DNA from: CAVYEM01 sp963767635
GTDB lineage: Bacteria; Vulcanimicrobiota; Vulcanimicrobiia; Vulcanimicrobiales; Vulcanimicrobiaceae
Direction: 5' to 3'
Assembly: GCA_963767635.1 (NCBI GenBank)
Contig: CAVYEM010000001.1
Location: forward strand, 744,001 to 808,000
DNA: 64,000 nucleotides
The stretch's first letter is position 1. The number at the start of each line of letters is the position of its first letter. Of the stretch, positions 7,640-17,591 are shown piece by piece. The translations under genes and the position numbers were made by a program. A model generated the notes under the pieces. The model was given only the letters and a program-made list of their open reading frames with translations. It was not told the DNA's origin and did no database searches.

Positions 7640-9837
7640 GTGAAAAAGCCCCTGATCATCGTGGAATCGCCGACCAAGGCACGGACGATCAAGAAGTTCT
7701 TGCCGCCGCGATTCGCCGTAAAGGCGTCGGTCGGTCACGTGCGTGATTTGCCGAAGAGCACGCTCGGCGTCGACGTCGACCACGGCTTTGCGCCGAAATA
7801 TCTGACGATCAAGGGCAAGGGCGACATCATCAAGGAGTCAAGTCCGCCGTCAAAAGCGCCAGCGACGTGTACCTGGCGACCGACCCGGACCGCGAGGGCG
7901 AAGCGATCGCGTGGCACTTGGCGCAACTGCTCAAACTCGAAGAACCCAAACGCATCGAACTCCACGAGATCACCAAAGAGGCGGCGCTGGCGGCGATCAA
8001 AGATCCGCACCGGATCGACATCGATCGCGTGAATGCTCAACAGGCCCGTCGCATCCTGGATCGTTTGGTGGGCTACAAAATCTCGCCGCTGCTGTGGGCA
8101 AAGGTTCGCAGCGGCCTCTCCGCCGGCCGCGTGCAGTCCGTCGCGGTGCGCCTCATCGTCGACCGCGAGCGCGAGATTCAGGCATTCGTCGTGCGCGAAT
8201 ACTGGTCGATCACCGCGCTCCTCTCGTCTTCGGGCGAACCGTCACTGCGCTTCGGCGCGGATTTGGTGCTGCGCGATGGCGAGAAGATCGCCGTGGAAAA
8301 CGCGCAGCAGGCCGAAAAGATCGTCGGCGAGCTGGGAGGCGCCGCTTATACCGTCGCGTCCGTCAAAGAGCGCGAAGTTCGTCGTCACCCCACCGCTCCG
8401 TTTACGACCTCGACGCTCCAGCAGGAGGCCTCCCGCAAGCTGCGCCTTCGCGTCCGCCGCACCATGCAGTCGGCGCAAGCGCTGTACGAAGGCGTCGATT
8501 TGGGCGCCGAAGGCACGGTCGGGCTCATCACGTACATGCGCACCGACTCGACGCGAATCTCCGACCAAGCGCGCGAAGCAGCCCGCGACTACATCGTTCA
8601 CACGTACGGACAGCCGTATCACGGCGGCCGCGCCCACAAAGTTCGCGAGGGAGCACAGGACGCGCACGAAGCCATTCGTCCGACGCTGCTTTCGCGAACC
8701 CCGGAAAAATTGGCCGGCATTCTCAAACGCGACGAATTGCGACTCTATACGTTGATCTGGAATCGATTCGTCGCCTCTCAAATGTCGCCGGCCGTATTCG
8801 ACCAAACGACCGTCGATATTGCAGCCGGCCCGTACACGTTCCGCGCGACGGGCAGCGTGGTCAAATTTCCCGGCTTCACCAAACTCTATGAAGAAGGCCG
8901 CGACGATGCCTCGGCTGCAACCGCCGGCGACTCCGGCCTGAGCGCCGCCGCCGTCACCTTGAGCCGCGACCCTGTCACCCTGAGCTTGTCGAAGGGCGAA
9001 GACAAAAAACCGCTCCTCCCGAAACTCCGGCAAAACGAACGCCTCGATCTTCACGCTCTCGATCCAAAGCAGCATTTTACGGAACCGCCTCCCCGCTACA
9101 CCGAGGCCACGCTCGTCAAAGCGCTCGAAGAGAACCGCATCGGGCGTCCATCGACGTACAGCACGATCGTCGAAACGATTCAAGCGCGGGGGTACGTCGT
9201 GCAGGTCGAGCGGCGGTTTCAGCCTACGGAGATCGGCGCAGGGGTCAACGATCTGCTGGCCGAGCACTTTCCCGACATCGTGGACCTGAACTTCACCGCG
9301 CAGATGGAAGGCGACCTCGACAAAGTTGCGGTGGGCAGCGAGGACTGGGTCAAACTGCTGGATCGCTTTTACGTTCCGTTCGCCGGCGAACTGGAGCAGG
9401 CGGAAAAGAAGCTTCCGCGCCTGGAAATCAAGGATGAGCCGACCGACGAAGTGTGTCCCAACTGCGCTCGCCCTATGGTCATCAAAACCGGGCGCTTCGG
9501 ACGGTTCATGTCGTGCACCGGTTATCCGGAATGTAAAACGACGCGGCCGATCCTCAAAGATACCGGCGCGAAATGTCCCAAGGACGGCGGCATGATCGTG
9601 GAGCGGAAATCGAAGAAGGGGCGCACGTTTTACGGCTGCGCCAATTACCCGAAGTGCGATTTCATTTCATGGGATCGCGTCGTGGCGCAGCCGTGTCCGG
9701 TATGCGGTTCGCACGTCGTTGCAAAGACGCGCCGCGGCGGCAACACCGTACTGGAATGCAGCACAAACAGGGAGCATGACGTGAGCAGCCTTGCGCCTTC
9801 GGGTGCGGAAGAACCGGCAGAAGCTCTGTCATCGTGA
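7640..9837 (+). CDS. topA: DNA topoisomerase I (type IA), one frameshift
   Basis: Relaxes negatively supercoiled DNA. The Toprim domain starts at GTG 7640 (KKPLIIVESPTKARTIKKFL) and continues after a one-base loss near 7838 with DVYLATDPDREGEAIAWHL, so residues 1-66 and the rest are in different frames; GAGTC where GAGGTC is expected would repair it. The active-site tyrosine lies in GLITYMRTDSTRIS. Three C-terminal zinc ribbons follow: CPNC..C..C, CPKD-type and CPVC. Corrected length is about 732 residues, normal for the family. An in-frame insertion near residue 445 carries a dispersed repeat (LSLSKGE). The stop overlaps trmFO by four bases. Because the gene is essential, a sequencing error is likelier than real inactivation. 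Confidence 0.92.
8973..8996 (+). repeat. Dispersed repeat copy inside topA
   Basis: TGTCACCCTGAGCTTGTCGA plus AGGG matches the repeat family (TGTCATCCTGAGCCTGTCGA type) seen at 21238-21362, 29834-30055 and 42661-42686. It is inserted in frame in a poorly conserved linker of topoisomerase I, encoding VTLSLSKG. Confidence 0.7.
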
Positions 9838-11207
9838 CCCCAGCGCTAACCGTCATCGGAGGCGGATTGGCGGGATGCGAAGCCGCTTGGCAAGCCGCGC
9901 AGCTCGGCGTGAGCGTGCACCTGTACGAAATGCGCCCGGTGCGCAGCGGACCCGCTCACAAAACCGGCCGTCTGGCGGAGCTGGTTTGCAGTAATTCGCT
10001 GCGCGGTGCGGCACTCGAAAACGCCGTCGGCCTGCTGAAAGAAGAGCTCGCACTGCTCGATTCGGTGATCGTTGGCGCGGCGCGGAGCAGTGCCGTGCCC
10101 GCGGGCGGCGCGCTCGCCGTCGATCGCGATCGCTTTGCGCAAGCAGTCGAGGATCGCATCGCCGGACATCCGCGCATTGCGCTGCGCCGCGAAGAGGTGC
10201 GCGATGTTCCAGCCGGCCCACCCGTCATCATCGCGTGCGGTCCGCTGCCTTCCGACGATCTGCTGGCGTCGATCGATCGATTGATCGCGCAACATCATCC
10301 GGAGCGGCGCCTGCACTACTACGATGCTGCATCGCCGATCGTCGCGGCGGACTCCATCGACGAGACGCCGATGTACCGCAAATCACGGTACGAAAAAGGC
10401 GCCGGCGACGACTACGTCAACATTCCGCTGACCAGAGAACAGTATCTCGGGCTGCTGGCCGATCTGCGCACGCTGCCGCGGCATCAGCCCAAAGAGTTCG
10501 AAGACGGTGACCGTGCGCCGTATTTCGAGGGATGCCTTCCAATCGAGGAAATGGCGGATCGCGGCGAAGACGTGCTGCGGTTCGGTCCGCTCAAACCCGT
10601 GGGCCTGCGCGATCCGCGCACCGGGAGAACGCCGTATGCAGTCGTCCAACTGCGCAAAGAAAACGTGCACGGCACGGCGTTCAATCTGGTGGGCTTTCAA
10701 ACCCGTCTCACGTGGCCATCGCAAAAAGAGGCGTTCCGCAAGCTTCCCGGTTTAGCGGGCGCGGAGTGGCTGCGGCTGGGCGTGATGCATCGCAACACGT
10801 TTCTGGACTCACCGCGACTGCTCGATTCTCACTTGCGGCTGCGCGGCACAGACAGCGTGTACTTCGCCGGCCAAATCACCGGAGCGGAGGGCTATGTCGA
10901 GGCGGCCGCATGCGGCGCAATGACGGGCATTCACGCTGCTCGTCGCATGCTGGGGCTGGCGCCGCTCGATTTCCCTGCTGAATCGGCGTTCGGTGCAGTT
11001 GTGGCGCACTTGCAGAACACGCAGACCGCCGACTTTCAACCGGCGAACGTGACGTGGGCGCCGTTTCCACCTTTAGACGTCGCCGTGCGCGACAAAAGGG
11101 AGCGTCGCCGTCTGATGGCGGAGCGCGCGCTCGACGCGCTTCGCGGATTCCTTCGCGAGCAGGTGCAGCACCCTGTTGCGGAGGAGCTCGCTCTAGCGCG
11201 ACACTAA
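9834..11207 (+). CDS. trmFO: tRNA (uracil-5-)-methyltransferase, folate/FAD-dependent
   Basis: 457 residues. Forms m5U54 (ribothymidine) in the T-loop of tRNA using methylene-tetrahydrofolate and FAD. The dinucleotide-binding site is VIGGGLAGCEAAWQAA, followed by the family signature YEMRPVRSGPAHKT and LVCSNSLRG. The C-terminal FAD site is ITGAEGYVEAAACGAMTG. Length fits TrmFO (about 440). GTG start overlaps the topA stop (GTGA). The topA-trmFO pairing followed later by hslVU is the same set that clusters in Firmicutes. Confidence 0.95.
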   Translation: MTPALTVIGGGLAGCEAAWQAAQLGVSVHLYEMRPVRSGPAHKTGRLAELVCSNSLRGAALENAVGLLKEELALLDSVIVGAARSSAVPAGGALAVDRDRFAQAVEDRIAGHPRIALRREEVRDVPAGPPVIIACGPLPSDDLLASIDRLIAQHHPERRLHYYDAASPIVAADSIDETPMYRKSRYEKGAGDDYVNIPLTREQYLGLLADLRTLPRHQPKEFEDGDRAPYFEGCLPIEEMADRGEDVLRFGPLKPVGLRDPRTGRTPYAVVQLRKENVHGTAFNLVGFQTRLTWPSQKEAFRKLPGLAGAEWLRLGVMHRNTFLDSPRLLDSHLRLRGTDSVYFAGQITGAEGYVEAAACGAMTGIHAARRMLGLAPLDFPAESAFGAVVAHLQNTQTADFQPANVTWAPFPPLDVAVRDKRERRRLMAERALDALRGFLREQVQHPVAEELALARH

Positions 11208-11224
11208 AGTGGAGATGTGAAACA

Positions 11225-12793
11225 ATGCGCGTTGTATTGACGGTCGCGGTTTTTCTATTAGCGGCAGTTCCCTTGTTCGCGGCGGCGGATGATGCGGCGA
11301 GCGTGCAGCAAAAACACAAGGCGTTCGCTGGGTGGGATGCGTCCGATCCGCGCATGGCAGCGTGGCACTTAACCGGCTCACGTACGCACGGCGGTGCCAC
11401 CGACTCGTTTGAAGAATTTCGAAACGGCTTGGCGTTTCGCGACATCATAACGACAAAGCAAGGAATCTTCGACGAAACCGGTTTCACCGGGCGTTACGTC
11501 TGGCATTCCGACGCGAACGGTTACTGGAACGTCGTCCTGGGGCGAGAGGCGCAGGCGACACTCGAATGGGATCTCGTGCGTTCGGAAGCGTTGCATGCTT
11601 TTCCGGCGCAGGTGACCGGAGAGGCAAATGTCAACGGCACTCGTTGCGAGGTGGTGCGCATTCAGCCCAAGGGCCTGGTGGCGATGGACCTGTACGAGAA
11701 TCTCCAAACCGGCGCGCTTACGCGTGTCGTCGTAGCGCCGGGCGCCGTGGGCTCGACGACGTTTGACGATATCGCGTACACTCAAACGCCTGGGGGGCAA
11801 CGCATCATGACGGGTTGGGATGTCGACGGCAGCCGCTATTCGATATCGGCAACGCATTTGCAGGCCGTCGCCGATCGCGATCTGATTGCCCCAGGTCCCT
11901 CGGCGACGTGGACCTATAGCGATGCTCCCGTACCGCTGACCCTTGCCGCTTTAACGAACGACGATCGCCTCATTCGCGTAACGGCGTCGGTGAACGGCCT
12001 CACCGGTACGTTTTTGCTCGGAACCAACACTCCCTCAATCATGTTATTCGACCCGTACGCCACGCAGGCCGGCACGGAGAATCTCGGGACCAGCGATTTC
12101 TCGCCGTACATCGGAAACGCGCAATTCGAAGGGTACGCGCGAGTGCGCGAGCTGAAGATCGGCAGTTCGGTCTTGAGCAACCTCATCGTGCAGAAGATCG
12201 ACGCGCCCAATAGCAAACTCGCCGGCGTGCTCGGCTATGATTTTTTCGCCGGCGCAGTCGTTACGGTGGATCTCGCCGGTTCTCGCATGCTCATCGAGGA
12301 TCCGATGAAGGCGAATCTCGCAATCGGTAAATCGGACTATGCATTCCCTGTCGACCTGACCAACCGCGTTCCGCAGATTACGATGCCGCTTCCCTCCGGC
12401 GCACTCGCGCGGCCGGTCCTCGACAGCGAGCTCAGTGGCTTTATGGTGCTCTCGCAAGCGTTGTACGACAGCGGGAAAATTGGCGGTCAACCTCTTGGCC
12501 ACGACTCGTCGGTCATTTTTTCCGGAGTAGGAGCCACTGGCGATCCCATCGCGAGCACTGAGGCGAATTTTCTCTACACCGCTTGGAACGGCGCATCATC
12601 GTCGGGCAGATGCATCAGCGCGCAGCAGATTAGCGTGGGTCCCTACCGGTATGAGAACCCGCCTATTTGTATGGGCGGCACCTCCATCTTCGGCGACGAC
12701 GGCGGATCCGTCGGGCTCGACTTCCTGCGGCATTTCAATTGGGTCGTCGACTACCCCCAGCGGCGCGTTGTTTTAGCTCCCAACGGACAGTAA
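11225..12793 (+). CDS. Exported retropepsin-like protein with altered active sites
   Basis: 522 residues with a signal peptide (MRVVLTVAVFLLAAVPLFAA). The first half contains an N-terminal domain with FEEFRNGLAFRDIITTKQG and GRYVWHSDANGYW, as in secreted aspartyl-protease-like proteins of acidobacteria and relatives. Two pepsin-like strands follow, GTFLLGTNTPSIMLFDP and ARPVLDSELSGFMVLS, at the positions where LDTGAS/LDTGSS loops normally sit, and a flap-like LAGVLGYDFFAGAVVTVDL. The catalytic Asp-Thr-Gly is missing in the first loop (GTN) and altered in the second (DSE), so the protein may be non-catalytic. GGAG and an ATG at 11225 set the start; it follows trmFO by 17 bases. Confidence 0.75.
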   Translation: MRVVLTVAVFLLAAVPLFAAADDAASVQQKHKAFAGWDASDPRMAAWHLTGSRTHGGATDSFEEFRNGLAFRDIITTKQGIFDETGFTGRYVWHSDANGYWNVVLGREAQATLEWDLVRSEALHAFPAQVTGEANVNGTRCEVVRIQPKGLVAMDLYENLQTGALTRVVVAPGAVGSTTFDDIAYTQTPGGQRIMTGWDVDGSRYSISATHLQAVADRDLIAPGPSATWTYSDAPVPLTLAALTNDDRLIRVTASVNGLTGTFLLGTNTPSIMLFDPYATQAGTENLGTSDFSPYIGNAQFEGYARVRELKIGSSVLSNLIVQKIDAPNSKLAGVLGYDFFAGAVVTVDLAGSRMLIEDPMKANLAIGKSDYAFPVDLTNRVPQITMPLPSGALARPVLDSELSGFMVLSQALYDSGKIGGQPLGHDSSVIFSGVGATGDPIASTEANFLYTAWNGASSSGRCISAQQISVGPYRYENPPICMGGTSIFGDDGGSVGLDFLRHFNWVVDYPQRRVVLAPNGQ

Positions 12794-12918
12794 CTCCGCT
12801 CAGCGTCTTCCCAGGTATGCGTAACCCCTTGCCGAATCGGTAAGTCTGCGAGCGTGTCGCTTGGAGCATCATGAAGCGCAGCGGTGCGTATCGCAGACTG
12901 ATTCTGTGGAGGATCAAC

Positions 12919-15900
12919 GTGAGAAACATCCCAGTCCGACGGCTCGTCGTGGCGTTAGCCATAGCGGCCGTCTCTTTTTGTCAGATACCGAATCCGGCAT
13001 TGGCGAGCACCGTCGGAGTCCTGAGCGGTACGGTGACCGACGCCGCGACGCACCAGCCGATAGCCGACGTGAAAATCACGGCGGCATCACCGTCGGGTTC
13101 CTACCGGGGAACGACCGATTCGCACGGCTTTTATTCGCTGACCGGCGTTTACGCCGACACGTACGTCGTGTCTTTTCAACAGTCGGGCTACGAGCCGGTA
13201 TCGATCTCGGGCGTGACGGTGTTCGCCGATCAGGCCGTGGTATTGAACGAACAGCTCACCAAGTCGCTCAAGACGATCGCCTCCGTGCGCTCGACGGGAG
13301 CCGGAAGCGCGTTCCATCCCTCTCAGACCGTCGATACGGTCAGCATCGGATCGCAGCAGATCCAACAGTTCCAGGGTTCCACGTTCAACTTTGATGAGGT
13401 CAACCTCATCTCGTCGCTGCCGGGCGCCGAACTGGACTCGTCAGGTTATCCGGTGATTCACGGAGGCCGTGAATACGAGGAGGGCTTCGAGTTCGAAGGC
13501 ATACCGTACACCGATGCGTACTCGAACCAGTTCACGAACAGTTTGGCGGTCACAACGCAAGGCATAAGTTCGGTGCAGCTCACGCCGGGCGGCGGCGACA
13601 TTACGCAGTCGTCCGGCGGCTTCGGCGCCCTAAACGTGGTTGCGAAGCGCGGCTCTTATCCCGCATATGCGCAATTCGGTTTATCCGTAGGCGGCCCCGG
13701 TTTCGATCACCGCGCAACGATCGATTATAGCTTCGCAACGCCGGATGGCCGCTTTTCGAACTATGCGTCATTCGCCGGCGACAATCGCACCTACAACTAC
13801 GGCAACAATGGATATCCCTACGCACAAATCAACACTTTTTATAGCAGGCGTATGGACGCGGATCGCGAGTTTCAGGACAACTTCGTCTTTCGCTTCGGCA
13901 AAAACAACCACGAGTCGATTCAGGCGTTCACCGACATCGCGATGCACAGCTTCTATGAGGGGGCAGGCGGCATGGCCGGGTTGTGTTATGCCAGCTGCGA
14001 TTACGCGTACCTGCACACGTGGAACGGTCTGTTGAACCTAATCCCACAGATTACACCAGGGCAGATCGCGGCGATCTCTCAATTGTATCCGGGGCAGAGT
14101 TCGACGTACGAGTATCTCTCTTGTCCCGTGCCTTCCGGTTTGCCGCCTCCGGGGATCGCGCCCGGCACCGCATTCACGTGCGATGGCAGCAATCGCGCTC
14201 CGTTTACCTACTGGCAGCCGAATCAGGCGTTTAAACTGGAGTACACCAACAATCTCAATGAATCGACGTTCTTGTCCGTCTTGGGATACCGCGTCAACTC
14301 GGTTATCACGTTTGATGGTCCGTCTGCCGAAGGCAGCATCAACAACGATATTTACATTGCCTCACAAGGCGGTATGACGAACGGCGTCACGGTTTCCTTG
14401 CAGAAGCAGCTCAGCAACAAGAACCTGATGCAGGCCGGATTCGATATCAGCCATCTGCACCCAATTGACGCATATCTGTCCGACTCTTTTTCACTTTATG
14501 GGTCGTTGCTTGGCCTTCTGAACGGCTTCACGGAACAGTATTTCTTACCGTCGCAGTTCGTAAACCCGAACGATCCGAACTGCCAAAATCCTTTCTCGGC
14601 TCCAAATGGGTTCAATGCGACTGCTAGCGGTTGCGGATGGGCCTACCAAGGACCTTACGCAAATGCAACGCAGCTCAAGTTTCCACAATTCGATCAGGTT
14701 TCCACTGTCGACCGACAAGACTACTCTGCATATCTGAGCGACAAGTGGACGCCGAACGATCGCCTCAACGTGCAGGCCGGCCTGCGGGTCGACATGGCGA
14801 CGTACCGGCTTCCGGCGCCCGCCATCGATCCGTACTACTGCACGAGCACGTACCTGCCGGTAACCTGGGTCGCTCCCACCACGTTCAATGCGGCCGATGG
14901 TTGGAAGTGCAACGCGCAGGCCACGTTCTCGTTCGACGATAACGCGGTTAAACCGAAGGTTTTAGAGCCTCAGCTCGGCATCAGCTACCGTCTGGGCGAA
15001 AATTCGTCTTTGCGGTTGACGTACCGCAAGTCGGTGCAGTTCGTTCCGATCTCCGACGTTGATTACGGCCAAATCGATGCCGCAGCATATCTCAAACCCT
15101 GGGGTATGATTCCGACATACGAACCGTTCGGCGCCGGCACGAGCAGCTGCGGAATACCTGGTACTGCGCAGCAACCCGCTTCGGGTCAAACGTCGCCCGC
15201 CAACCTAGCAGTCACATGCCGGAACTTCGGTGAGCAACTCTTCTGGATCAACCAGAACTTTGACGGCATTGCCTACCAGACGGCACGGCCGACGACATCC
15301 GACAACTACGAGCTCACGCTCTCGCATCAATTTACCAAGGGCGCACTCAATGGTGTGTCGTTCAGCCTCTCGCCGTGGTATCGTAAGCAGCACGACACGA
15401 TCGCTTCGGAGGCATCACCGCTCATCGGGTCCAACGGGCAACCGATCGTTGCAAACGGTACGATACTCTTTGGACCTCCGGTCCTGACAAACGAAGGGCG
15501 CGAATTCGCAGATGGCATCGACTTCAACCTTACGCGGACGGTTCCATACGGCCTGAGCGCTCAACTCACGGCAACGTACATCAACGAGTTCTCCAGCGTG
15601 ATACCGCTGAGCAGTTCGGAGGATTTTTATCCGACAATTCAGCCTGCATCGATCGCGCTCGGGAACATCTATCGCGTCGGCTTCCTGTCGCCGTTCCAGA
15701 GCACGCTTGCGCTTTCATACCGCACGCACAACGGCTGGAGAATCAACCCGCGGTACACGTACAACATCGGATACCCCATTGGTCAGGGATTGCTCACCGC
15801 CGCCTATGTGAACGGCGTTGCTTACAACGTTCCGAACACTAACGCGGTGGCCGGAAGTTCCCCTGCAGGTCCGTCGTGTTACGTGGACCCAATGAATCCG

Positions 15901-16299
15901 GGCACATTCTTCAATCCGGTGACGGTGGGATGCACCGGCGCGTCCGAAGCATCGTCTCCGGGCGGCAAATTGAGTCCACCGACTTCCAATACGGATGTGA
16001 CGATCGAGTACAGTCCGCCGTCCTCGAAGCTAACGTTCGGTGTCAACGTCGACAACGTGTTCAACGAAATTTACTACGGCCCGCAGTACAGCAGCCGGTA
16101 TGAGCCCCTTGCGACGGGCATCGCCGGTCCCCTGACGGGCTACTCGACGAGCAGCATTAATTACGAGCATGGAGGCTACTACACGTATCCGTCGGCGTGG
16201 CCGCAGTACGGCTCCTTCATCAAAACGAACGGGACGTTCGTCAACATCCCGCGGAACTTAGGCCGCAGCTTCTACTTCTACATCCAAGCGAGGCTCTAG
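12919..16299 (+). CDS. TonB-dependent receptor with carboxypeptidase-like N-domain
   Basis: 1126 residues. The GTG at 12919 is preferred over the ATG at 12871 because GGAGG sits six bases upstream and a clean signal peptide follows (RRLVVALAIAAVSFCQIP..ALA). Residues ~40-120 form a beta-sandwich CarboxypepD_reg domain (LSGTVTDAATHQPIADVKIT, GFYSLTGV). The plug includes IQQFQGSTFNFDEVNL and IHGGREYEEGFEFEGIPYTD; the rest is a large barrel rich in aromatic/Gly strands ending NLGRSFYFYIQARL. Such receptors import large substrates (glycans, peptides, metal complexes) across the outer membrane with TonB-ExbBD, none of which lies here. Substrate unknown. The following lipoprotein gene starts two bases after the stop. 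Confidence 0.9.
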   Translation: MRNIPVRRLVVALAIAAVSFCQIPNPALASTVGVLSGTVTDAATHQPIADVKITAASPSGSYRGTTDSHGFYSLTGVYADTYVVSFQQSGYEPVSISGVTVFADQAVVLNEQLTKSLKTIASVRSTGAGSAFHPSQTVDTVSIGSQQIQQFQGSTFNFDEVNLISSLPGAELDSSGYPVIHGGREYEEGFEFEGIPYTDAYSNQFTNSLAVTTQGISSVQLTPGGGDITQSSGGFGALNVVAKRGSYPAYAQFGLSVGGPGFDHRATIDYSFATPDGRFSNYASFAGDNRTYNYGNNGYPYAQINTFYSRRMDADREFQDNFVFRFGKNNHESIQAFTDIAMHSFYEGAGGMAGLCYASCDYAYLHTWNGLLNLIPQITPGQIAAISQLYPGQSSTYEYLSCPVPSGLPPPGIAPGTAFTCDGSNRAPFTYWQPNQAFKLEYTNNLNESTFLSVLGYRVNSVITFDGPSAEGSINNDIYIASQGGMTNGVTVSLQKQLSNKNLMQAGFDISHLHPIDAYLSDSFSLYGSLLGLLNGFTEQYFLPSQFVNPNDPNCQNPFSAPNGFNATASGCGWAYQGPYANATQLKFPQFDQVSTVDRQDYSAYLSDKWTPNDRLNVQAGLRVDMATYRLPAPAIDPYYCTSTYLPVTWVAPTTFNAADGWKCNAQATFSFDDNAVKPKVLEPQLGISYRLGENSSLRLTYRKSVQFVPISDVDYGQIDAAAYLKPWGMIPTYEPFGAGTSSCGIPGTAQQPASGQTSPANLAVTCRNFGEQLFWINQNFDGIAYQTARPTTSDNYELTLSHQFTKGALNGVSFSLSPWYRKQHDTIASEASPLIGSNGQPIVANGTILFGPPVLTNEGREFADGIDFNLTRTVPYGLSAQLTATYINEFSSVIPLSSSEDFYPTIQPASIALGNIYRVGFLSPFQSTLALSYRTHNGWRINPRYTYNIGYPIGQGLLTAAYVNGVAYNVPNTNAVAGSSPAGPSCYVDPMNPGTFFNPVTVGCTGASEASSPGGKLSPPTSNTDVTIEYSPPSSKLTFGVNVDNVFNEIYYGPQYSSRYEPLATGIAGPLTGYSTSSINYEHGGYYTYPSAWPQYGSFIKTNGTFVNIPRNLGRSFYFYIQARL

Positions 16300-16300
16300 C

Positions 16301-17518
16301 GTGAAAAAGGAACCTACTTTCATTTGCAGAGCCTCTACCGTTGCGGTTGCGGCGGCACTGCTTGCAGGTTGCGCCGCTAACGGTGCTTCTCAACTGCCCT
16401 CGGTGACGAAGTCGAATCTCAATAGCAATGCGCTTCAGTTCGCCGTTGGAACGGCCAATATCGGGCAAGACGGCGTCGTTGGCCTAAACGTCGTGGCAAC
16501 GTTGCGTCAGCCCAACGGCGCCTCTGCGGTACTTGCCAATCAACCAACCCTGACGTTTCCGGCCGGCATGCTGGTGCCGGCCGGAACCGCGGGGGCATAC
16601 GGAGGCGCAAATGTCGACGCCGGCACGAACCACGTCACCGGTTCGCCGCAGGTCCCGCTAAGCAATACCGGATTGGTGGACTCGACGCTCGGAACGTTTA
16701 CGGGTGTGTTCTCGTACGGGTTCGGGCCGTTCAACTGCGATCAAACGTGTTCGACGACCGGCGGATACTACATCGGCAATCCAAACGGCACGACCGGCAA
16801 CGGGTTCGATTACTCCATCTATGATGGGTCGTCTCTCGTCGCAGCGCCGACGAAAGGTGCGGTCGGCGATCCGACGCAGCCGTTGCCGTTCTTCTCCGCA
16901 GATCCTATGGACTACGTCGTCGGACCGCCGGCGGTGACGAATATCAACAATGGTAAATATCCTACCGGCTTCGCCGGCTTTTCGCCGGGCTTCACGGCGT
17001 TCGAAGTGCCGCCGGCGACGGGCTCGTATGGTCTTTCGGTCCTCGTCCCTGCGACGAACGTTTCACCAGTGACATATACCGCCAATGCAACGCTCGGGTC
17101 CAAGGCGGCGCTCGGACTGATTTCCGTGACGTTCGTCAGTGACCCCAATCAGGACGGTGGCGGAACGGGCACTGTTACCGTTCCGTCAGGCGTAACGCAG
17201 ACCGAAGTGTTCATCGTAGATCAGCACACGGACCCGTCATCGGGCGCGGTCAGTGATTATTTCTACACCGTTGGGCCTTTGACCGGAACGGGCCCTGTCG
17301 GTTATACGCTTCCCGCGAACGTTGGACCGTGCACCACCAATTGCCCGCAGCCGACGATCATTGCGGCGGGCGATCAGTTGTACGTCGCCGCGGTGGGCTA
17401 CGACTACCCGGCGTTCCAAGCCGGACCGCCGGGGAATACGTCGCAAAAACCGGCGATCGCCGGCGCCAACAGACAGGCCGACATCACGATGTCGCCGGTA
17501 ATCACGCCCAAGTACTAA
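16301..17518 (+). CDS. Secreted lipoprotein, companion of the TonB receptor
   Basis: 405 residues with a lipobox (ALLAGC, Cys near 24). The mature chain is Gly/Thr/Asn-rich with many beta-strand-like segments (DGVVGLNVVATLRQPNGASA, TGSYGLSVLVPATNVSP) and four cysteines in GPFNCDQTCST and GPCTTNCPQP that could form disulfides. No family recognised. Its GTG lies two bases after the receptor stop, so the two are translationally coupled; by analogy with SusD-like or other surface lipoprotein partners it may capture ligand for the receptor, but no SusD fold is visible. A strong terminator follows. Confidence 0.75.
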   Translation: MKKEPTFICRASTVAVAAALLAGCAANGASQLPSVTKSNLNSNALQFAVGTANIGQDGVVGLNVVATLRQPNGASAVLANQPTLTFPAGMLVPAGTAGAYGGANVDAGTNHVTGSPQVPLSNTGLVDSTLGTFTGVFSYGFGPFNCDQTCSTTGGYYIGNPNGTTGNGFDYSIYDGSSLVAAPTKGAVGDPTQPLPFFSADPMDYVVGPPAVTNINNGKYPTGFAGFSPGFTAFEVPPATGSYGLSVLVPATNVSPVTYTANATLGSKAALGLISVTFVSDPNQDGGGTGTVTVPSGVTQTEVFIVDQHTDPSSGAVSDYFYTVGPLTGTGPVGYTLPANVGPCTTNCPQPTIIAAGDQLYVAAVGYDYPAFQAGPPGNTSQKPAIAGANRQADITMSPVITPKY

Positions 17519-17531
17519 CGGCGATACGCGT

Positions 17532-17565
17532 AAAAAAAGGGAGCGGTGCATACCGCTCCCTTTTT
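17532..17565. terminator. Strong bidirectional intrinsic terminator
   Basis: A perfect 14-bp stem (AAAAAGGGAGCGGT / ACCGCTCCCTTTTT) with a GCAT loop. T runs flank it on both strands, so it ends both the receptor-lipoprotein operon and the convergent gene at 17592-17996. Confidence 0.9.
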
Positions 17566-17591
17566 GTTGCTGTCGTTGCTGCTGCTGCTGC

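Noticed and set aside
8242..9267. 341-codon minus-strand frame inside topA
   Set aside because: Antisense shadow, no ribosome binding site and no domain.
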